Assembly: GCA_051878835.1 (NCBI GenBank)
Contig: JBJEKW010000095.1
Span: 31,081 to 95,080, forward strand
From: Olsenella_K sp051878835
Lineage (GTDB): Bacteria; Actinomycetota; Coriobacteriia; Coriobacteriales; Atopobiaceae
Reading direction: 5' to 3'
DNA length: 64,000 bases
The translations under genes and the position numbers were made by a program. Positions 1 to 7,975 of the stretch are shown piece by piece. The notes under the pieces are model-generated. The model saw nothing but the letters and a program-made list of their open reading frames with translations, did not search any database and had not been told where the DNA came from. Numbering within the stretch: the stretch's first letter is position 1; each line of letters starts with the position of its first letter.

Positions 1-350
1 ATCCTGGCGTACAGCAGCCTGAGGTAGTCATATATCTCGGTGACGGTGCCCACCGTGGAGCGTGGGTTTCTGGACGTGGTCTTCTGGTCGATCGAGACGG
101 CGGGCGAAAGGCCGTCGATTGAGTCGACGTCGGGCTTGTCCATCTGGCCCAGGAACATGCGCGCATAGCTGCTGAGCGACTCGACGTAGCGACGCTGGCC
201 CTCGGCGTATATGGTGTCGAAGGCAAGGCTGGACTTGCCTGATCCGGAAAGCCCCGTGATGACCACGAGCTTGTTTCGCGGAAGGGTAACGTCCACGTTC
301 TGAAGGTTGTGCTCTCGGGCGCCACGAATAACGATGGACTCCGTAGCCAT
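1..350 (-). CDS. uvrA: UvrA, excinuclease ABC subunit A (5' part only)
   Basis: The first 116 codons of UvrA, the ATPase that finds bulky DNA lesions and loads UvrB in nucleotide excision repair; the rest lies beyond the window edge. Translation from the ATG at 350 begins MATESIVIRGAREHNLQNV and reaches the first Walker A motif GLSGSGKSS at about residues 33-41, followed by the conserved AFDTIYAEGQRRYVESLS stretch and the SIDQKTTSRNPRSTVGT block near residues 87-103. These are invariant UvrA N-terminal signatures. A perfect GAAC-N4-GTTC LexA core lies 135 bp upstream (485-496), so SOS control is likely. No strong Shine-Dalgarno is visible before the ATG, but no alternative start fits the family better. 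Confidence 0.97.
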   Translation of the reverse strand, partial: MATESIVIRGAREHNLQNVDVTLPRNKLVVITGLSGSGKSSLAFDTIYAEGQRRYVESLSSYARMFLGQMDKPDVDSIDGLSPAVSIDQKTTSRNPRSTVGTVTEIYDYLRLLYAR

Positions 351-484
351 AGACTGAACCCCGCTCTGTATTTATGGAAGGCGCACAGGCCGCTGGCCCG
401 CATGCCATCCCTACCTCTACTTCTCTTTAGGCGAGTCTAACGCTCAAGAAGGACCACTTCCATCGTTCAGGCTACCTTCACAGG

Positions 485-496
485 GAACACACGTTC
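485..496. promoter_or_regulatory. LexA/SOS box upstream of uvrA
   Basis: GAACACACGTTC is a perfect match to the GAAC-N4-GTTC core of the Gram-positive SOS box (Bacillus consensus CGAACRNRYGTTYC; 12 of 14 positions match counting the flanks). It sits in the divergent uvrA / mrp intergenic region, 135 bp from the uvrA start. UvrA is a classical LexA target, so the assignment is an inference from motif plus context. Confidence 0.7.
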
Positions 497-624
497 GCAG
501 ATTTCTGTTCGGGTGACCGCGCGGATGCGGGTAGAATGGCCCTCAAGAACACATACGGCATGCGGGCGCCACCCGGCACGAGCGCATCGTGCCACGGAGT
601 CGCTCCCTCACGAAGGGCAATGTA

Positions 625-1476
625 ATGGACCAGCAAGAGCAGGACCAGATCCGTCAGGAGATGGAGGGCAGCATGCATCCCCAGCAGCCCTCCTTCGACC
701 TGGCACAGGGCACTACCGTAAAGCACGTCATCGGCGTGGTCTCCGGCAAGGGAGGCGTGGGAAAGTCCCTGGTCACGGGCATCCTGGCCACGGAGCTTCA
801 CCGCGCGGGCGCAAAGGTGGGCATCCTGGACGCCGACATCACCGGCCCCTCCATCCCAAAGATGTTCGGCCTCTCGCACACCCGCGCCATGGCGCAGGAC
901 AACCTCATCATCCCCGCACAAAGCCCCACCGGCATCAAGGTCATGAGCACGAACCTGGTACTCGAGCACGACGATGACCCCGTCCTGTGGCGCGGCCCCC
1001 TGCTCTCTGGCGTGCTTCGCCAGTTCTGGGCCGAGACCAACTGGGGACAGATCGACTTCATGCTGGTGGACATGCCTCCCGGAACGGGCGACGTGGCCCT
1101 GACCGTGTTCCAGTCGCTGCCCATCGAGGGCGTGGTCATCGTGACCTCGCCGCAGGACCTCGTGCAGGTCATCGTGGGCAAGGCGGTCAACATGGCCTCC
1201 ATGATGAAGATTCCCGTGCTCGGCCTGGTAGAAAACATGAGCTACGTCGAGTGCCCCCACTGTGGCCAGAAGATATATCCCTACGGCCCGAGCCACCTCG
1301 ACGAGACGGCAAAGAACTACGACCTGGACGTCCTGGGTCGCCTTCCCATAGACCCCGCCCTGGCCGCCTGCTGCGACAAGGGCACCGTGGACACCGAGCT
1401 GCCCGCCGGCCTGATTCCCGACGCGGTGCGGACCGTCCAGGAGGTCGCCGCCATCGACGAGGCGAAGGGGCGCTAG
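625..1476 (+). CDS. mrp: Mrp/NBP35 family P-loop ATPase (Fe-S cluster carrier)
   Basis: 283-residue cytosolic ATPase of the Mrp/ApbC/Nbp35 family, which carries and transfers Fe-S clusters. A deviant Walker A VVSGKGGVGKS lies near residues 41-51, switch motif DADITGPS near residue 75, and DMPPGTGD near residue 150. A CPHC pair near residue 213 is the expected cluster-bridging CXXC of Mrp dimers. I chose the ATG at 625 rather than an in-frame start at 589 because GAAGGG stands 7-8 bases before it and the shorter form begins close to the usual N terminus. The TAG stop overlaps the GTG of the next gene by one base, indicating translational coupling with the FAD oxidoreductase. Confidence 0.93.
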   Translation: MDQQEQDQIRQEMEGSMHPQQPSFDLAQGTTVKHVIGVVSGKGGVGKSLVTGILATELHRAGAKVGILDADITGPSIPKMFGLSHTRAMAQDNLIIPAQSPTGIKVMSTNLVLEHDDDPVLWRGPLLSGVLRQFWAETNWGQIDFMLVDMPPGTGDVALTVFQSLPIEGVVIVTSPQDLVQVIVGKAVNMASMMKIPVLGLVENMSYVECPHCGQKIYPYGPSHLDETAKNYDLDVLGRLPIDPALAACCDKGTVDTELPAGLIPDAVRTVQEVAAIDEAKGR

Positions 1477-2762
1477 TGTCCAGGCAGAGGGCCCCCAAGT
1501 CCAGGACGTCTGCCAAGCACCAACAGCTGGCACAGGCCGCGCAGGTACGTCTGCCGTGCACCTGCGACGTGGCCATCGCAGGTGGCGGAGCCGCCGGGTT
1601 GGTGGCAGCCATCTGCGCTGCCGAGGATGGCGCGTCCGTGGTTGTCCTGGAAAGGGCACCCGAGTGCGGACGCACCATCCTTGCCACCGGCAACGGCAGG
1701 TGCAACTTCTGCAACGCCGACCTGGCACCCTCTCACTACAACGACCCGCCGTTCGTGAAGCGCGTTTGCGGCGCCAGCCACCTGGATGACGTGTTGGGCT
1801 TCTTTGCGCAGTGCGGCATGGCCTGGACGCAGGAGGACGGGCGGCTGTACCCCATCAGCAGGCAGGCGTCCTCCGTGCGCGACGTCCTTCTGGCCAGGGC
1901 GCGCCGTGCTGGCGCCATCCTGGCTCCAGCACGGCAGGTCAGGCATGTCGCTCGCATGCCACGGGGCTTTCGGGTGGACATGCTCGGGCTCTACTCCGAG
2001 GACCAGCCCCACGAGTCGCTGGGCGCAGGCGCAGTCATACTGGCCTGCGGCGGCGGCGAGTTTCCGGGTGTGCAGGACCTTGGCCTTCGGCTCTCCGCCT
2101 GCAGGCCAGTCCTGTGCTCGCTGGCCTGCGAGGACGGGCCCCTTCACGTGCTTGACGGTCGCCGTGCCCACGCCGAGCTCACCCTATGGAGAAAGGGCAG
2201 CCCACTTTGCCGTCAGCGTGGCGAGGTGCTCTTTCGTGACTACGGCCTGTCTGGCATCGTCGTGTTCGACCTGTCCAGGACCGCCCAGCCCGGTGACGAG
2301 ATCACGGTGGACCTCCTGCCCGGCATGGCACAGCCAGAGGCCGAACGACTGGCGAAGGCTGCCGGATTCCTGGACGGGCTGGTGGACCCTGTCATCTCAC
2401 AGGTCATCACGCCGTTGGCCAGCATGTGCTGGTGGCCCTCGCACATGCAGGCAAAGGCCCCCTACACCGGCACAGGGCAGCTTCCGCATGCCCTCCAGCT
2501 GGCGCGTAGGCTCCCCTTCCGCGTGACGGGCCTGGCTGACCCAAAGCGGGCGCAGGTCACGCGCGGGGGTCTGGCGACCTCCCAGTTCGACCCCTCCACA
2601 CTGGAGTGCACGTCCGCCACGGGGGTGTTCGCCTGCGGAGAGTCACTGGACGTGGACGGCGCCTGCGGAGGCTACAACCTGGCCTGGGCATGGAAGAGCG
2701 GCATGGTGGCAGGCCACGCTGCCGCACGCCGATCCAGGGGAAAGGACCCACACTCATGCTAG
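1476..2762 (+). CDS. HI0933/BaiN-YhiN family FAD-dependent oxidoreductase
   Basis: 428-residue flavoprotein of the HI0933 (YhiN/BaiN) family. A dinucleotide-binding motif AIAGGGAAGLVAAICAA near residue 31 is followed by the family signature ATGNGRCNFCNAD near residue 72, and the C terminus carries CGESLDVDGACGGYNLAWAW, the second FAD contact typical of this family. The physiological substrate is unknown for most members; one clostridial member acts in bile-acid reduction, which cannot be assumed here. The GTG start overlaps the mrp stop (TAGTG), and the stop overlaps the ATG of the next gene by 7 bases, so three genes form one tightly coupled operon. No good internal ribosome site competes with the GTG. 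Confidence 0.88.
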   Translation: MSRQRAPKSRTSAKHQQLAQAAQVRLPCTCDVAIAGGGAAGLVAAICAAEDGASVVVLERAPECGRTILATGNGRCNFCNADLAPSHYNDPPFVKRVCGASHLDDVLGFFAQCGMAWTQEDGRLYPISRQASSVRDVLLARARRAGAILAPARQVRHVARMPRGFRVDMLGLYSEDQPHESLGAGAVILACGGGEFPGVQDLGLRLSACRPVLCSLACEDGPLHVLDGRRAHAELTLWRKGSPLCRQRGEVLFRDYGLSGIVVFDLSRTAQPGDEITVDLLPGMAQPEAERLAKAAGFLDGLVDPVISQVITPLASMCWWPSHMQAKAPYTGTGQLPHALQLARRLPFRVTGLADPKRAQVTRGGLATSQFDPSTLECTSATGVFACGESLDVDGACGGYNLAWAWKSGMVAGHAAARRSRGKDPHSC

Positions 2763-4420
2763 AGGTATCAAACCTGCGGGTGCCGCTGGACCGCCTGGAC
2801 GGCACCGAGCAGTCAGACCTGGCGGCATGCCGGCACGAGCTGACCCGTCGCCTGGGCGTCAAGCCGACCGCACTGGGCAAGGTCGAGCTTCGCCGCCGTT
2901 CCATCGACGCGCGCAAGAAGAGCTCCATCGTCCTTCTGTACACCGTGCGCGTAGGCCTGGCACAGGGACGCGAGGCTGAGGACCGAGTCCTTGCCCGTGC
3001 AAAGAAGCGCCGCGACAAGCACGTCGTACGCGTGCACGACACCCCGTATGCCCTTCCTGCGCAGACGACGTCCACCCTGGAGCACCGTCCGGTGGTGGTC
3101 GGGGCGGGCTGCGCCGGCCTCTTCTGCGCGTTGGCACTGGCCAGCGCAGGGCTGGAGCCCCTCCTCATCGAACAGGGAGACGACGCCGCCAGACGCTCGA
3201 AGGCCATCCAGACGTTCAACCAGACAGGCGTCCTCGACCCGCTCAGCAACATCCAGTTCGGGTTGGGTGGCGCGGGAACCTTCTCGGACGGCAAACTCTC
3301 CACCGGCACAAAGAGCCCCGCTCACCGTCTGATTCTGCAGACCTTCGTGGACGCCGGAGCTCCCAGAAACATCCTGTGGGACGCAAAGCCGCACGTGGGC
3401 TCTGACATCCTGCCGACGGTGGTCACAAACATCTGCCAGCAGATACGCCAGCTGGGCGGCGTGGTGTGGATGCGCTCGCGCCTGGTCGGCATAACGCTGT
3501 CCAGCGCACACGTCCAATCCGTCACGATAGAGCGCGCCAGCCCCGACGGCGACGCCAGCACGCAGGAGGTCGCCACCTCGGACGTCGTCCTGGCCTGCGG
3601 GCACTCTGCCCGCGACGTGTTCGCGCTTCTGAAGCGCCTGGGCGTGCATATGGACAGGAAGACCTTCGCCATGGGCGTCCGCATTGAGCACCTGCAGGCA
3701 ACCATAGACCGGGCGCAGTACGGCCCCAGCGCGGGCAACCCCGCCCTGGGTGCCGCCCCGTACAAGCTGGTCGCACACCTGCCCCAAGGCAGAAACGCCT
3801 TCTCGTTCTGCATGTGTCCCGGCGGCTACGTGGTGGCTGCCGCCAGTGAGGCAGGGGGTGTCGTCACCAACGGCATGAGCCTCAGCGATCGAGCGGGCAC
3901 CAATGCAAACTCGGGGCTTCTGGCAAACGTGTTCCCCACCGACCTGCCCGGTGACGACGTGCTGGCGGGCGTAGAGCTGCAGCGCAGCTGCGAGCAACGC
4001 GCATTCCAACTGGGCGGAGGCCAGTACAGGGCTCCGGCGCAACTGGTGGGCGACTTCCTCCAGAACGTGCCGTCATCGGATTCGGGAAAGGTACTCCCCA
4101 CCTACCCCCGTGGCGTCAGCTGGGGAAAGGTCGACGACTGCCTGCCGCCCTACATAGCCGACACGCTGCGAGTCGCCATTCCCGTTCTGGGAAGGCACCT
4201 CAGGGGCTTCGACGATGCGGACGCCGTGCTGACCGCACCCGAGACGCGCTCCAGCTCCCCCGTCAGGGTGACGCGTGGGTCGGACGGCCAGTCAGTCAGC
4301 ACACAGGGGCTGTGGCCCTGCGGCGAGGGTGCCGGATACGCCGGCGGCATCATGAGCGCCGCGACCGACGGCCTCGACATCGCGGAGGCCATCCTGCGCA
4401 AGGCAGAATCTAGGGCATAA
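2756..4420 (+). CDS. NAD(FAD)-utilizing dehydrogenase (COG2509-type flavoprotein)
   Basis: 554-residue predicted FAD-dependent dehydrogenase. An N-terminal region of about 100 residues rich in basic residues resembles the RNA-binding-like leader found in this family (LRVPLDR, LGVKPTALGKVELRRRSIDARKK). The Rossmann motif VVVGAGCAGLFCALALASAG lies near residue 106, FGLGGAGTFSDGKLSTG near residue 162, FCMCPGGYVV near residue 356, and the C terminus has CGEGAGYAGGIMSAATDG. The reaction is unassigned for the family. The ATG overlaps the preceding stop, and the operon ends at the hairpin at 4451-4482. Pairing of two FAD oxidoreductases behind mrp suggests Fe-S or redox metabolism, but this is inference. 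Confidence 0.88.
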   Translation: MLEVSNLRVPLDRLDGTEQSDLAACRHELTRRLGVKPTALGKVELRRRSIDARKKSSIVLLYTVRVGLAQGREAEDRVLARAKKRRDKHVVRVHDTPYALPAQTTSTLEHRPVVVGAGCAGLFCALALASAGLEPLLIEQGDDAARRSKAIQTFNQTGVLDPLSNIQFGLGGAGTFSDGKLSTGTKSPAHRLILQTFVDAGAPRNILWDAKPHVGSDILPTVVTNICQQIRQLGGVVWMRSRLVGITLSSAHVQSVTIERASPDGDASTQEVATSDVVLACGHSARDVFALLKRLGVHMDRKTFAMGVRIEHLQATIDRAQYGPSAGNPALGAAPYKLVAHLPQGRNAFSFCMCPGGYVVAAASEAGGVVTNGMSLSDRAGTNANSGLLANVFPTDLPGDDVLAGVELQRSCEQRAFQLGGGQYRAPAQLVGDFLQNVPSSDSGKVLPTYPRGVSWGKVDDCLPPYIADTLRVAIPVLGRHLRGFDDADAVLTAPETRSSSPVRVTRGSDGQSVSTQGLWPCGEGAGYAGGIMSAATDGLDIAEAILRKAESRA

Positions 4421-4450
4421 GTTCTTCTGTAACGCAAAGCTAGAATCGAA

Positions 4451-4482
4451 AAAGGGGCGACCTCGAAGGAGGCCGCCCCTTT
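4451..4482. terminator. Bidirectional intrinsic terminator between convergent operons
   Basis: AAAGGGGCG-A-CCTC-GAAG-GAGG-C-CGCCCCTTT forms a long stem flanked by A and T runs on both sides, 30 bp after the COG2509 stop and about 105 bp beyond the gatB stop on the other strand. Confidence 0.88.
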
Positions 4483-4586
4483 GGCGTAACTCAAACAAAC
4501 ACTCTAAGCACCGCTTCAAGAAGAATCGTACAGCCGCAGCAAACGCGCGACATGAGCGACAGCCACGCAATGCACCAGGCGCTGTC

Positions 4587-4871
4587 CTACTTGTCCTTGA
4601 TGCAGGCGATGAGCTTCTCGAGCTCCTCTTCCTCGCCCATGCCAGTGAGGAATGCGACGCCGTTGAACGTCGGGATGTCGAAGTCCTCGTCGGTCTTTAC
4701 GACGGCGACGTAGGCGTCGGCGGTCTTCACCTTCTGGGGCAGGGACTTCACGTCCACAGCCTCGACGTCCGCGTCGATGGCGCGCTGCGACAGCAGCTTG
4801 GCAATCTTCGTAGCGACCATCTGCGAGGTTGCCACACCCGAACCACACGCGACGATAACCTTTGCTGACAT
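4587..4871 (-). CDS. gatB: PTS galactitol-type IIB component
   Basis: 94-residue cytosolic IIB domain of the galactitol/sugar-alcohol PTS family, which passes phosphate from IIA to the incoming sugar. The phospho-cysteine loop VACGSGVATSQM is near residues 8-19, Cys9 being the predicted active residue. The size is normal for a free-standing GatB. It is transcribed after gatA (65-bp gap) with AGGAGG just upstream of the ATG. No IIC permease gene is present nearby, so either the transporter is encoded elsewhere or these proteins act in regulation. Confidence 0.88.
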   Translation of the reverse strand: MSAKVIVACGSGVATSQMVATKIAKLLSQRAIDADVEAVDVKSLPQKVKTADAYVAVVKTDEDFDIPTFNGVAFLTGMGEEEELEKLIACIKDK

Positions 4872-4936
4872 GAGCTCCTCCTAGTAAGCCTTCGCCCACA
4901 ACAACACGCGAATCTCGCGTGGGGGCACTAACCATA

Positions 4937-5404
4937 TTAGCTGAAGTACTTCATTACGGTCGACACCATTCCCTGCGGCGTGGTCTGCCGCATGATGCCT
5001 GCCACCGCTTCGTCGTCCATGAACACGTTCATCAGGTTCTGAAGCGCCTCGACCTGGCCGCCGGCACGCATGATGCCCAGGTTCACGATCAGGCTGGCGT
5101 CCACAGGACCACCCACCCCCGCCATGGCGTCGAAGCGCACGGGGTGGACTGGCTTCACGATGGAGATGTAGGGCTTCGTGACGCACCCGTCGGCATGCGG
5201 GATGGCGATGCCGATGGTGGGCGTCTGAAGTCCCGTGGCGTAGTGGTCCTCCCGGTCAGAGATCTTCTGAAGCCAGTCGGGGGTAATGACCCCCAGCGGC
5301 CGCAGCCTCTGCTCCAGCTGCCGGAACAAATCGTGCCGGTCACCGGCATCGATGTCAAAGAACACGAAATCTGGACTGAACAGCTGACTGTCCGTACCTG
5401 CCAT
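4937..5404 (-). CDS. gatA: PTS IIA component, fructose/galactitol type
   Basis: 155-residue IIA domain (PTS_EIIA_2 fold) that accepts phosphate from HPr. The phospho-histidine motif IGIAIPHAD is near residue 70. I prefer the ATG at 5404, which has GGAG six bases upstream, over an in-frame ATG at 5440 without a ribosome site. It precedes gatB in a two-gene unit that lacks a IIC gene. The sugar specificity cannot be read from the sequence; galactitol-type is inferred from the GatB partner. Confidence 0.85.
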   Translation of the reverse strand: MAGTDSQLFSPDFVFFDIDAGDRHDLFRQLEQRLRPLGVITPDWLQKISDREDHYATGLQTPTIGIAIPHADGCVTKPYISIVKPVHPVRFDAMAGVGGPVDASLIVNLGIMRAGGQVEALQNLMNVFMDDEAVAGIMRQTTPQGMVSTVMKYFS

Positions 5405-5504
5405 GCGCTCTCCATCCTCGGGACCTGGCCGCATCAACACATGCGGTCGCGACTATCTATATTACCCTGCATCTGCGCTGGAACCGGGCGCAATCTGTGG
5501 TCCC

Positions 5505-7781
5505 CTAGTGCTTGCGAGGCCTGTAGCGCCTGCGCGTGGCGTGCGTGCTGCCCTTTCGGGCGCCCTTCTTTAGGTTGTCGATGACGTCCTGGGCGCTCAT
5601 GCCCTCAAGGCTGCCGCGCAACTCGACTATCTGGTCGCGCAGCTGTGCCGCCTTCTCGTAGTCCATCTGGGCGGATGCGTCGGCCATCTGCTGCTGCATG
5701 GACTGCAGGATGCGCTCGACCTCCTCCTTCGGCAGCGACGACAGCTCGTCCGCCACCGACTCCGCCGTGCTGCGCTGGGGCTGTCCGTCCTTCGACGCGC
5801 CTTCCGTGCCCGCACCGGTGTAGAAGACGCCGTCCTTGCGCTGACGCTTGCCCAGGTTCTCGTCGGCCTCCTGGATGAAGCTGGAGATGTCGTTTATGGA
5901 CTTGTGCACGGTCTTCGGCACGATGCCGTGGGCCTGGTTGTACTCCTCCTGGATCTTTCGACGGCGGCGCGTCTCGTCGATGGCCTCGCGCATGGAGTCG
6001 GTCACGGTGTCGGCGTACATGATGACCTTTCCCTGCGCGTTGCGCGCGGCACGTCCCATGGTCTGGATGAGCGAGCGGCGGTTGCGCAGGAAGCCCTCCT
6101 TGTCGGCGTCCAGGATGGCTACGAGCGACACCTCGGGGATGTCCAGGCCCTCGCGCAGCAGGTTGATGCCCACCAGCACGTCGATCTTTCCCTCGCGCAG
6201 GGTGCGGATGATCTCCACGCGGTCCAGGGTCGCGGTGTCGGAGTGCATGTAGTTCACGCGGATGCCCTCGTCCAGCAGGTGGTCGGTCAGGTCCTCGGCC
6301 ATGCGCTTCGTCAGGGTGGTCACCAGCACGCGCTCGTGGCGTGCGGCGCGCTCCTTTATCTCGCCGATGAGGTCGTCTATCTGGCCGCGCACGGGCCTCA
6401 GCTCGATCAGCGGGTCCAGAAGCCCCGTGGGGCGAATGATCTGCTCGACCGTCTGCTGCGACACCGTCTCCTCGTAGTCGCCCGGAGTGGCCGAAACATA
6501 GATGAACTGCGGGATGCGCGCCTCGAACTCGTCGAAGCGCAGGGGGCGGTTGTCCAGCGCCGACGGCAGGCGGAAGCCATGCTCCACCAGGGTGACCTTG
6601 CGCGAGCGGTCGCCCTCGTGCATGCCGCGGATCTGCGGAACGGTGACGTGGCTCTCGTCTATGATGCACAGCATGTCGCTGGGGAAGTAGTCGATCAGCG
6701 TGTACGGCGGCTCGCCGGGCTTGCGGCCGTCCAGGTGCCTGGAGTAGTTCTCGATGCCGTTGCAGTAGCCCATGGTCTCCAGCATCTCGAGGTCGTAGCT
6801 GGTACGCTGGGCCAGGCGCTGCGCCTCCAGCAGCATGTTGTTGGCCTTCAGCTCGGCCACGCGCTGCTCGAGCTCCTCGTTTATGGTCTGGATGGCGTGC
6901 GTGACCTTCGGACGCTCCGTCACGTAGTGCGAGGCGGGCCAGATGGGTATGGCGTCATACTCGCGGATGACCTCGCCGCTGACGTTGTCTATCTCGCCGA
7001 TGAACTCGACCTCGTCGCCAAAGAACGAGATGCGCAGCGGGTTCTCCGCATACGGGGGGAACACGTCCACGGTGTCGCCGCGCACGCGAAACGTCCCGCG
7101 CGACAGGTCGTAGTCGTTGCGGTCGTACTGGATATCGATGAGGTTCTTTATGAGGTCGTCGCGTTCCAGCGGGACCTCCTTGTCCACGTTGGGCGCCAGG
7201 CCGGCGTAGTCCTGCGGGCTGCCGATGCCATAGATGCAGCTGACGGATGCCACCACAATGACGTCGCGGCGGGACAGCAGGCTGGACGTGGCCTGGTGAC
7301 GCAGCTTCTCGACCTCCTCGTTTATGGAGGAGTCCTTCTCGATGTAGGTGTCGGTCTGGGGCACGTAGGCCTCGGGCTGGTAGTAGTCGTAGTACGAGAC
7401 GAAGTAGACGACGGCGTTGTTCGGGAAGAACTCCTTCATCTCGCTGGCGACCTGGGCGGCGAGGGTCTTGTTTGGCTCCATGATGAGCGTGGGGCGGTTC
7501 AGGGCCTCGATGGTCTTTGCCATGGTGAAGGTCTTTCCCGAGCCGGTGACGCCCATGAGCGTCTGGTAGCGGAGCCCCTTACGTACGCCATCCGCCAGCT
7601 TTTGGATGGCCTTCGGCTGGTCGCCGGCGGGCTCGTAGGGCGCCACGACCTTCAGGTGCGCATCCCCCTTCGAGAGGCCAAAGCGCTTGAGCTCTGCGCC
7701 CACGCGCTGGCGCGCCTCCGGAGTGCCCGCCAGGGGCTCGTACGAGATGCCATCCACCTGGCGACCTGCAGAATCAGTCAT
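5505..7781 (-). CDS. uvrB: UvrB, excinuclease ABC subunit B
   Basis: 758-residue DEAD-like helicase subunit that verifies DNA damage and recruits UvrC. Walker A GVTGSGKTFT is near residue 82, the beta-hairpin FVSYYDYYQPEAYVPQTDTY near residue 138, the DEAD-box equivalent IIDESH near residue 380, the helicase motif VGINLLREGLDIPEVSLVAI near 570, and a UVR domain for UvrC contact near residues 665-715. It is longer than the usual 660-700 residues because of a basic C-terminal tail rich in Arg, Lys and Gly. The ATG at 7781 has GGGAGG seven bases upstream. A LexA-type box sits 46-59 bp before the start. Confidence 0.97.
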   Translation of the reverse strand: MTDSAGRQVDGISYEPLAGTPEARQRVGAELKRFGLSKGDAHLKVVAPYEPAGDQPKAIQKLADGVRKGLRYQTLMGVTGSGKTFTMAKTIEALNRPTLIMEPNKTLAAQVASEMKEFFPNNAVVYFVSYYDYYQPEAYVPQTDTYIEKDSSINEEVEKLRHQATSSLLSRRDVIVVASVSCIYGIGSPQDYAGLAPNVDKEVPLERDDLIKNLIDIQYDRNDYDLSRGTFRVRGDTVDVFPPYAENPLRISFFGDEVEFIGEIDNVSGEVIREYDAIPIWPASHYVTERPKVTHAIQTINEELEQRVAELKANNMLLEAQRLAQRTSYDLEMLETMGYCNGIENYSRHLDGRKPGEPPYTLIDYFPSDMLCIIDESHVTVPQIRGMHEGDRSRKVTLVEHGFRLPSALDNRPLRFDEFEARIPQFIYVSATPGDYEETVSQQTVEQIIRPTGLLDPLIELRPVRGQIDDLIGEIKERAARHERVLVTTLTKRMAEDLTDHLLDEGIRVNYMHSDTATLDRVEIIRTLREGKIDVLVGINLLREGLDIPEVSLVAILDADKEGFLRNRRSLIQTMGRAARNAQGKVIMYADTVTDSMREAIDETRRRRKIQEEYNQAHGIVPKTVHKSINDISSFIQEADENLGKRQRKDGVFYTGAGTEGASKDGQPQRSTAESVADELSSLPKEEVERILQSMQQQMADASAQMDYEKAAQLRDQIVELRGSLEGMSAQDVIDNLKKGARKGSTHATRRRYRPRKH

Positions 7782-7816
7782 GTGCGCTCCCTCCCACCGG
7801 GTGCGACTGTAGAGAA

Positions 7817-7840
7817 GAACATTGTACGTACAGATGTTCC
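7817..7840. promoter_or_regulatory. LexA/SOS box within a larger inverted repeat before uvrB
   Basis: The 14-mer at 7827-7840 (CGTACAGATGTTCC) matches 13 of 14 positions of the Bacillus-type SOS box CGAACRNRYGTTYC. It is part of a larger near-palindrome, GAACAT / TGTACGTACA / ATGTTC, spanning 7817-7839 with one unpaired base. The position just upstream of uvrB, a standard LexA target, supports the call. Confidence 0.65.
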
Positions 7841-7904
7841 CTATTTCCAGCACGGTCATTCGTAGCTCTTCTTGCACACACAAGCTACAGACCGCGTTCA
7901 GACG

Positions 7905-7940
7905 CAAGAAGGGCATCCGGAATATCCCCTCCGGATGCCC
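7905..7940 (-). terminator. Terminator of the coaE-transglycosylase operon
   Basis: On the minus strand an 11-bp stem GGGCATCCGGA / TCCGGATGCCC is followed by TTCTTG instead of a pure T run. It lies about 36 bp after the transglycosylase stop. Confidence 0.8.
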
Positions 7941-7975
7941 TACAGAATACACTGGCTCGACCCTATGGCCCCACG

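Noticed and set aside
5904..7865. Long plus-strand frame opposite uvrB
   Set aside because: Antisense shadow of uvrB; no family features.
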